A stretch of 64,000 bases of DNA from Actinomycetes bacterium (GTDB lineage: Bacteria; Actinomycetota; Actinomycetes; Propionibacteriales; Nocardioidaceae): NCBI GenBank assembly GCA_023417775.1, contig JAEZEJ010000028.1:1-64000 (forward strand), given 5' to 3'. A program made the translations under genes and the position numbers. The notes under the pieces were generated by a model. That model was not told the DNA's origin. It was given only the letters and a program-made list of their open reading frames with translations, and ran no database searches. Positions 59,599 to 64,000 of this stretch are shown here, piece by piece (position 1 is the first letter of the stretch; every line of letters begins with the position of its first letter).

Positions 59599-60965
59599 TG
59601 CCTGGTGCCGGGGTGATCGAGGAGCTGATCCGCGAGCTTCCAGCGGGCAGCGTCGTCGCCGATGCCGAGGTGCTGCTCTCCTATGCACGTGACCGCGAGC
59701 TCTGGGCGCCATCCGCGCTGCCCGAGGCGGTCGTGCGACCGAGGAGCACCGAGCAGGTCGCGACGGTGATGCGCTGGGCGAGCCGCCACACGGTGCCCGT
59801 CGTCCCGCGGGGCGCCGGCTCCGGTCTGGCCGGTGCCGCCAACGCGGTCGAGGGCGGGATCGTGCTCAGCCTCGAGGCGATGGACGATGTGCTGGCTGTG
59901 GACCCGGCCAACCAGTGCGCCGTCGTCCAGCCGGGCGTGATCACGGCCGATCTCAAGAGGCTCGTCGCCGGTCACGGTCTGCGCTACCCGCCCGACCCGG
60001 GGTCGACCGAGTTCTGCACGATCGGCGGCAATGTCGCGACCAATGCGGGCGGCCTGTGCTGCCTGAAGTACGGCGTCACCCGCGACTCCGTCATCGGGCT
60101 CGAGGTGGTCCTCGCCGATGGACGGATCCTGCGGACCGGCGGACGGACCGTCAAGGACGTGGCGGGACTCGATCTGCTCGGGCTCTTCGTGGGGAGCGAG
60201 GGGATGCTGGGGGTCGTCACCGAGATCACCGTGCGGTTGCGCCCCGCGCCGCGGTCGGTCGCGACCCTCGTCGCGAGCTTCGACGATCTCAATGCCGCGG
60301 GACGGGCGGTGGCCGGCGTCGTGAGGGAGGGCCGCCCGAGCATGTGCGAGCTGATGGACGCGCCCACGCTCCGCGCCGTCGAGGAGTACCGGCCCAGCGG
60401 ACTGGACACCGAGGCCGCGGCCCTCCTGCTGGTGCAGACCGATGACGGGGATGCCGAGGCGATCGAACGCTGTGCGCGGGCCTGTGAGGAGGCCGGTGCC
60501 GGATTCGTGATGACCACGCAGGACGATGCCGAATCCGAGCTGCTCACGATGGCGAGGCGCACCGCGCTGGACGCCCTCGAGGCCCGCGGCCAGTGGCTGC
60601 TGGACGATGTGTGCGTGCCGCTCTCGGCCGTGCCCGATCTCGTCGCGGGATGTCAGGAGATCGGCGAGGGTCACGGGGTGACGGTGGCCTGCTTCGGCCA
60701 CATCGGCGACGGCAACATGCATCCGACCGTGGTCTTCGACCACGGCGACGCCGATGCCGCATCACGTGCGCGGCTCGCGGCCGAGGAGATCGTGCGGCTC
60801 GGACTGCGGCTCGGCGGCACCGTGACCGGCGAGCACGGGGTGGGCCTCGCCAAGCGCGAGCTGATGGCCGAGCAGGTCGGTGCGGTGCACCTGGAGGTCC
60901 AGCGAGCGGTCAAGCACGCCCTCGACCCCCTCGGGATCCTCAATCCGGGCAAGTCCCTCGGCTGA
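59598..60965 (+). CDS. FAD-linked oxidase, GlcD/D-lactate dehydrogenase type
   Basis: A 455-residue flavoprotein of the vanillyl-alcohol-oxidase fold: VVPRGAGSGLAGAANAVEGGIVLSL (FAD pyrophosphate loop), PDPGSTEFCTIGGNVATNAGG, and a C-terminal GHIGDGNMHPTVVFD ... GEHGVGLAKRELM with the catalytic His residues. It oxidises a 2-hydroxy acid such as glycolate or D-lactate. It starts at the ATG overlapping the hydrolase stop (TGATG). No GlcE or GlcF partner is present. Confidence 0.9.
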   Translation: MPGAGVIEELIRELPAGSVVADAEVLLSYARDRELWAPSALPEAVVRPRSTEQVATVMRWASRHTVPVVPRGAGSGLAGAANAVEGGIVLSLEAMDDVLAVDPANQCAVVQPGVITADLKRLVAGHGLRYPPDPGSTEFCTIGGNVATNAGGLCCLKYGVTRDSVIGLEVVLADGRILRTGGRTVKDVAGLDLLGLFVGSEGMLGVVTEITVRLRPAPRSVATLVASFDDLNAAGRAVAGVVREGRPSMCELMDAPTLRAVEEYRPSGLDTEAAALLLVQTDDGDAEAIERCARACEEAGAGFVMTTQDDAESELLTMARRTALDALEARGQWLLDDVCVPLSAVPDLVAGCQEIGEGHGVTVACFGHIGDGNMHPTVVFDHGDADAASRARLAAEEIVRLGLRLGGTVTGEHGVGLAKRELMAEQVGAVHLEVQRAVKHALDPLGILNPGKSLG

Positions 60966-61078
60966 GTCGTCTCCCCCGCGCGGGCGGGTGCGGTACGGAC
61001 CGGAAGCCGGGCCCGCGACCACGCCGAGTGGTGCCATCTCGCCCGCGAGTGACAGGGGTGCCGGCCGACGCCGGAGCC

Positions 61079-61660
61079 TCACTTCCCGCGCAGGCTCGCC
61101 AGGTGGTGGCGGAGGGCAGCCCGGACCCCGTCGGCATCCACGCGGCCGTGCGGAGTGATCGCATCGAGCGTGAGCCCGCCGATGAGGGCGCCGAGCCGTG
61201 TGGCCTCCTCCTCATGCCCCGCCACCCCGGCCGAGACGAGCGCCGCGGACAACGCCTCGCGCAGATCATGCCCCATCCGGGCCGTCGCCGCGGCCAGGAT
61301 CGGACGCGTACGCGAGGCGACGATGAACTCCACGAGCACCGCCGCCTCATCGACCCGCTGGTCATCGACCGGCAGCACCTCCTCGACGAATACCGCGAGA
61401 CGCTCGGGCCACTCGGCGCCGATGCCCTCCAGCCGATGCCGGGCCAGCCGCTCGCCCATGCGTCGGCCGACCTCCTCGGCCGTGGCCGTCAACAGGTCAT
61501 CGCTGCCGTCGAAGTAGTGCCGGACGGAACCGACATTGAGACCGGCCTCGTCGGCCACCCGTCGCAGCGACAATGCCGCCGCGCCCTCGCGGGCGACCAG
61601 CCGCAACGCTGCGGCGACAACATCGGATCGACGGCGGTCGGCATCGAGTCGGGCCGGCAT
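61079..61660 (-). CDS. TetR-family regulator of the ABC-F gene
   Basis: A 193-residue TetR protein, HTH ALSLRRVADEAGLNVGSVRHYFDGSDDLL, with a C-terminal domain related to the BetI-like group. It lies 1 nt after the ABC-F stop and is co-transcribed with it. The perfect palindrome in the ABC-F promoter is its most likely site, giving an autoregulated circuit. Confidence 0.88.
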   Translation of the reverse strand: MPARLDADRRRSDVVAAALRLVAREGAAALSLRRVADEAGLNVGSVRHYFDGSDDLLTATAEEVGRRMGERLARHRLEGIGAEWPERLAVFVEEVLPVDDQRVDEAAVLVEFIVASRTRPILAAATARMGHDLREALSAALVSAGVAGHEEEATRLGALIGGLTLDAITPHGRVDADGVRAALRHHLASLRGK

Positions 61661-61661
61661 G

Positions 61662-63317
61662 TCAGGCCGCCCAGACGGGCTCGTCGGCCTCGCGGACGGC
61701 TCCCGCGTCGTCGACGACGAGGTAGCGGTCGAACTCCCTCGCGAACCAGCGATCGTGCGTCACCGCGAGCACCGTGCCATCGAAGGAGCGCAACGCCTGC
61801 TGGAGCGCCTCGGCCGACAGCAGGTCGAGATTGTCGGTCGGCTCGTCGAGCAGGAGGAGCGTCGCCCCGCCCAGCTCGAGGAGCAGGATCTGGAAGCGGG
61901 CCTTCTGTCCGCCCGAGAGCGAGGCGAAGTCCTGTTCGGCCGAGGTGGCCAGCTCGTAGCGATCGAGCGCTCGCGATGCGGTCTCACGGTCCATCCCATC
62001 ACGATGCTCGTCGCCGCGGTGCAGGATCTGGACCAGGGTCCGGCCGTGCAGGTCCGGGCGGCCCTGAGTCTGCGCGAACCAGCCGGGCCGCACCCGAGCC
62101 CCGAGACGGGCGACGCCCGCGTACTCGACGGGCTCGATGGGCAGATCGCCAACCGGACGATGCTGCACATCGGGTCGGGTGCCGCCGGCCGCGAGCAGCC
62201 TCAGCAGGTGGGACTTGCCCGTGCCATTCGGGCCGAGGACCCCGACCCGGTCGCCGTACCAGACCTCCAGATCGAAGGGATCGGTCAGGCCCGTGAGCTC
62301 CAGCTGCTCGCAGACGATGGCCCGCTTGCCGGTCCGGCCGCCCCGCAGCCGCATGTCGATGCGCTGCTCCCGCGGCCGCTCCTGCGGCGGCCCCGCCTGC
62401 TCGAAGCGGGCCAGCCGGGTCTGCGCGGCGCGATATCGCGAGGTCATGTCGGAGTTGTAGGCGGCCTTCTGCTTGTAGGTCTGGACCAGCGTCTTCAGCT
62501 TGGCGTGCTCGTCGTCCCAGCGGCGGCGCAGCTCGTCGAGTCGTTCGAAACGCCGTTCGCGGGCCTCGTGGTAGGTCGCGAAGCCGCCGGGGTGGGTCCA
62601 CGTCGTGTTGCCGGAGCCCGCAAGCTCGAGGGTCACGATGCTGTCGGCCGTGCGTGCCAGCAGCTCTCGGTCGTGGCTGACGAAGAGCACGCTCTTGGAG
62701 GTGGCACGCAGCTGCTCCTCGAGCCAGCGCTTGCCGGCGACGTCGAGATAGTTGTCGGGCTCGTCGAGCAGCAGTACCTCGTCGTCGCCACGGAGCAGGG
62801 CTTCGAGCACGAGCCGCTTCTGCTCCCCGCCGGAGAGGGTCCGCACCGCACGTCCCCGGCAGCGGTCCACCGGCTCGCCCAGAGCGGCGACCGTGCAGGT
62901 GTCCCACAGCACCTCGGCCTCGTAGCCGCCGGCATCTCCCCACGCGGCGAGCGCGGAGGCGTAGGCGAGCTGGGAGTCCTCATCGCCGGAGGCGTGCATG
63001 CGCTGCTCGGCCCGTTCAAGGCGGGAGGCCGCCGCGCGCACCGTCGGCGGCGCGACGGAGAGCAGCACATCGCCGACCGTCTCCGCGGCCTGATCGATGA
63101 ACTGCCACATGACGCCGAGACCGCCCGAGACGGTCACCGCACCGGAGTCGGCGGGGAGGTCGCCACCGATGATCCGCAGCAGCGAGGTCTTGCCGGCGCC
63201 GTTGGCGCCGATCAGCGCCACCTTGGCCGACTCGCCCACCCGGAAGGAGACGTCATCGAGCAGGACACGCCCGTCGGGGAGTGTCAGCGAGCAGCCGGAG
63301 AGGTCGAGATGGCCCAT
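61662..63317 (-). CDS. ABC-F family ATPase (ribosome-associated)
   Basis: A 551-residue protein with two ABC domains and no membrane segment: GANGAGKTSLLR, LSGGEQKRLVLEALL, LLLDEPDNYLDV, then a charged linker (HEARERRFERLDELRRRWDDEHAKLKTLVQTYKQKAAYNSDM, about 245-290), then GPNGTGKSHLL, LSGGQKARFQILLLEL and LLLDEPTDNLDL. ABC-F proteins act on the ribosome as translation factors or as antibiotic protection proteins. Co-transcription with a TetR points to an inducible, possibly resistance, role. CAGGAGCC precedes the ATG. Confidence 0.9.
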   Translation of the reverse strand: MGHLDLSGCSLTLPDGRVLLDDVSFRVGESAKVALIGANGAGKTSLLRIIGGDLPADSGAVTVSGGLGVMWQFIDQAAETVGDVLLSVAPPTVRAAASRLERAEQRMHASGDEDSQLAYASALAAWGDAGGYEAEVLWDTCTVAALGEPVDRCRGRAVRTLSGGEQKRLVLEALLRGDDEVLLLDEPDNYLDVAGKRWLEEQLRATSKSVLFVSHDRELLARTADSIVTLELAGSGNTTWTHPGGFATYHEARERRFERLDELRRRWDDEHAKLKTLVQTYKQKAAYNSDMTSRYRAAQTRLARFEQAGPPQERPREQRIDMRLRGGRTGKRAIVCEQLELTGLTDPFDLEVWYGDRVGVLGPNGTGKSHLLRLLAAGGTRPDVQHRPVGDLPIEPVEYAGVARLGARVRPGWFAQTQGRPDLHGRTLVQILHRGDEHRDGMDRETASRALDRYELATSAEQDFASLSGGQKARFQILLLELGGATLLLLDEPTDNLDLLSAEALQQALRSFDGTVLAVTHDRWFAREFDRYLVVDDAGAVREADEPVWAA

Positions 63318-63325
63318 GGCTCCTG

Positions 63326-63345
63326 TTTATCACAGTCGTGATAAA
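63326..63345. promoter_or_regulatory. Perfect palindromic operator of the ABC-F/TetR operon
   Basis: TTTATCAC-AGTC-GTGATAAA, 8-bp arms with no mismatch, starting 9 bp upstream of the ABC-F start codon. Strongly AT-rich in a 70% GC background. Typical TetR site placement. Confidence 0.75.
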
Positions 63346-63478
63346 TACTGGCGACGAGGAGCAGCGATTGTCGACATATGCCAGTTTTTCCGCTACCGAA
63401 CCGTGGAGACCTGGGGTAGTGAGACCGATGTCACAGACGGAAGGATCGAAGCGATACCCCTCGACCCGAAAGGGCCCC

Positions 63479-64000
63479 GTGAGTACCCAGAACTCCATCC
63501 ACGCGCGCTACGACATCGATGAGATGCCCCCGTGGGGCGAGGCCACTCTCCTCGGCATCCAGCACGTACTCGTCATGATGGCCAGCAATGTCACCCTGCC
63601 GATCGTGCTCGCCACGGCGATCGGCGCGACCACCGGGGAGACGGCCTTCCTCGTCCAGGTGGCGCTGCTGGTCGCCGGCCTCACCACCTTCCTGCAGACC
63701 GTCGGCTTCGGACCGGTCGGGTCCCGACTGCCGATCGTGCAGGGCACCAGCTTCGGCTTCCTGGCCGTCTCGATCCCGCTCGCCCAGGACTACGGCATCG
63801 CCGCGGTCTTCGGCGGAGCCATCTTCGCCGGTGCCGTGCAGGTCGCGCTCGGCTTCAGCCTGAGGTGGCTGCAGGTGCTCTTCCCACCGCTCGTCAGCGG
63901 CATCGTGGTGCTGGTGATCGGCATCGGCCTGCTGCCGACCGGCATGGCGCTGTTCGCCGGCGGCAACGGCTCACCGGACTTCGGCTCCTTCGCCAATCTC
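63479..64000 (+). CDS. Xanthine/uracil permease (NCS2 family), truncated by the window end
   Basis: The first 174 codons of a nucleobase:cation symporter-2 protein: MPPWGEATLLGIQHVLVMMASNVTLPIVLATAIG, then FLQTVGFGPVGSRLPIVQGTSFGFLAVSIPLAQ (the QGTSF substrate-binding region) and LFPPLVSGIVVLVIGIGLLPTGMALFAGG. Four membrane segments are visible. GTG start at 63479 behind AAAGGG. The remainder, about 60% of the protein, lies beyond the right edge. Confidence 0.9.
   Translation, partial: MSTQNSIHARYDIDEMPPWGEATLLGIQHVLVMMASNVTLPIVLATAIGATTGETAFLVQVALLVAGLTTFLQTVGFGPVGSRLPIVQGTSFGFLAVSIPLAQDYGIAAVFGGAIFAGAVQVALGFSLRWLQVLFPPLVSGIVVLVIGIGLLPTGMALFAGGNGSPDFGSFANL

Noticed and set aside
1..64000. 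tRNA, rRNA, transposase or integrase genes
   Set aside because: No cloverleaf-like or rRNA sequence and no DDE, Y1, serine or tyrosine recombinase protein was recognised on either strand.

Overview
The window is about 70% GC and densely coded. The gene content points to an actinobacterium, probably in the Micrococcales; I cannot support a genus. Supporting signs are a CopC/CopD/YcnI cluster, WhiB7-style leaderless genes, an Erm methyltransferase, MMPL and GlxA families, and many genes that start 6-7 nt after a TAnnnT box. No rRNA, tRNA, CRISPR, transposase or integrase gene was seen. Most of the window looks like ordinary chromosome with small repeats, decayed genes and a few short insertions.

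Layout. 1-8.5 kb: a small membrane protein, DUF1697, a sirtuin, serA (leftward), a PaaI-type thioesterase, a YbaY-like protein, an ABC exporter, GNAT and SRPBCC proteins, and a CNNM/CorC transporter-like protein. 8.5-16.8 kb: a succinate-semialdehyde dehydrogenase, a decayed SRPBCC gene ended by a 60-bp palindromic repeat, dedA, a TPR protein, a multicopper oxidase, DUF1345, a frameshifted pterin-dehydratase/VOC fusion, a 429-bp segment bounded by 59-bp direct repeats at the 3' end of a GNAT gene, and a small alarmone synthetase. 16.8-24.4 kb: a TspO-like protein, a copper cluster (copC, copC-copD fusion, ycnI, membrane protein), an unknown gene, and a flavoprotein dehydrogenase with its TetR.

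24.4-29 kb: a two-component system divergent from an ABC-2 exporter whose permease carries a second copy of the 60-bp repeat, then DUF998 and a frameshifted methyltransferase. 29-36 kb: a LacI-controlled sugar operon (ribokinase, NCS1 permease, large glycoside hydrolase, FucU/RbsD mutarotase). 36-42.5 kb: an acyl-CoA synthetase divergent from its TetR, an ABC pair, and a RecQ helicase fused to a phosphoribosyltransferase-like domain. 42.6-50.8 kb: a GAF/PP2C phosphatase, an MMPL transporter with divergent TetR, a GlxA-type regulator, GNATs, and an erm gene preceded by a 20-codon leader ORF and a hairpin that hides its ribosome binding site. 50.8-54.4 kb: a second two-component plus ABC-2 module. 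54.4-64 kb: a yybP-ykoY (Mn2+) riboswitch before terC, a PAS kinase, an NhaA-DsbA fusion, an epoxide-hydrolase-like protein, a GlcD-type oxidase, a TetR/ABC-F operon with a perfect palindromic operator, and the start of a xanthine/uracil permease running off the right edge.

A repeat family (six copies, R1-R6) lies directly after the stop codons of leftward genes, always in the same orientation. With the 60-bp palindromes it is the main structure that the genes do not explain. The most interesting regulatory unit is the erm leader/attenuator at 50136-50287.
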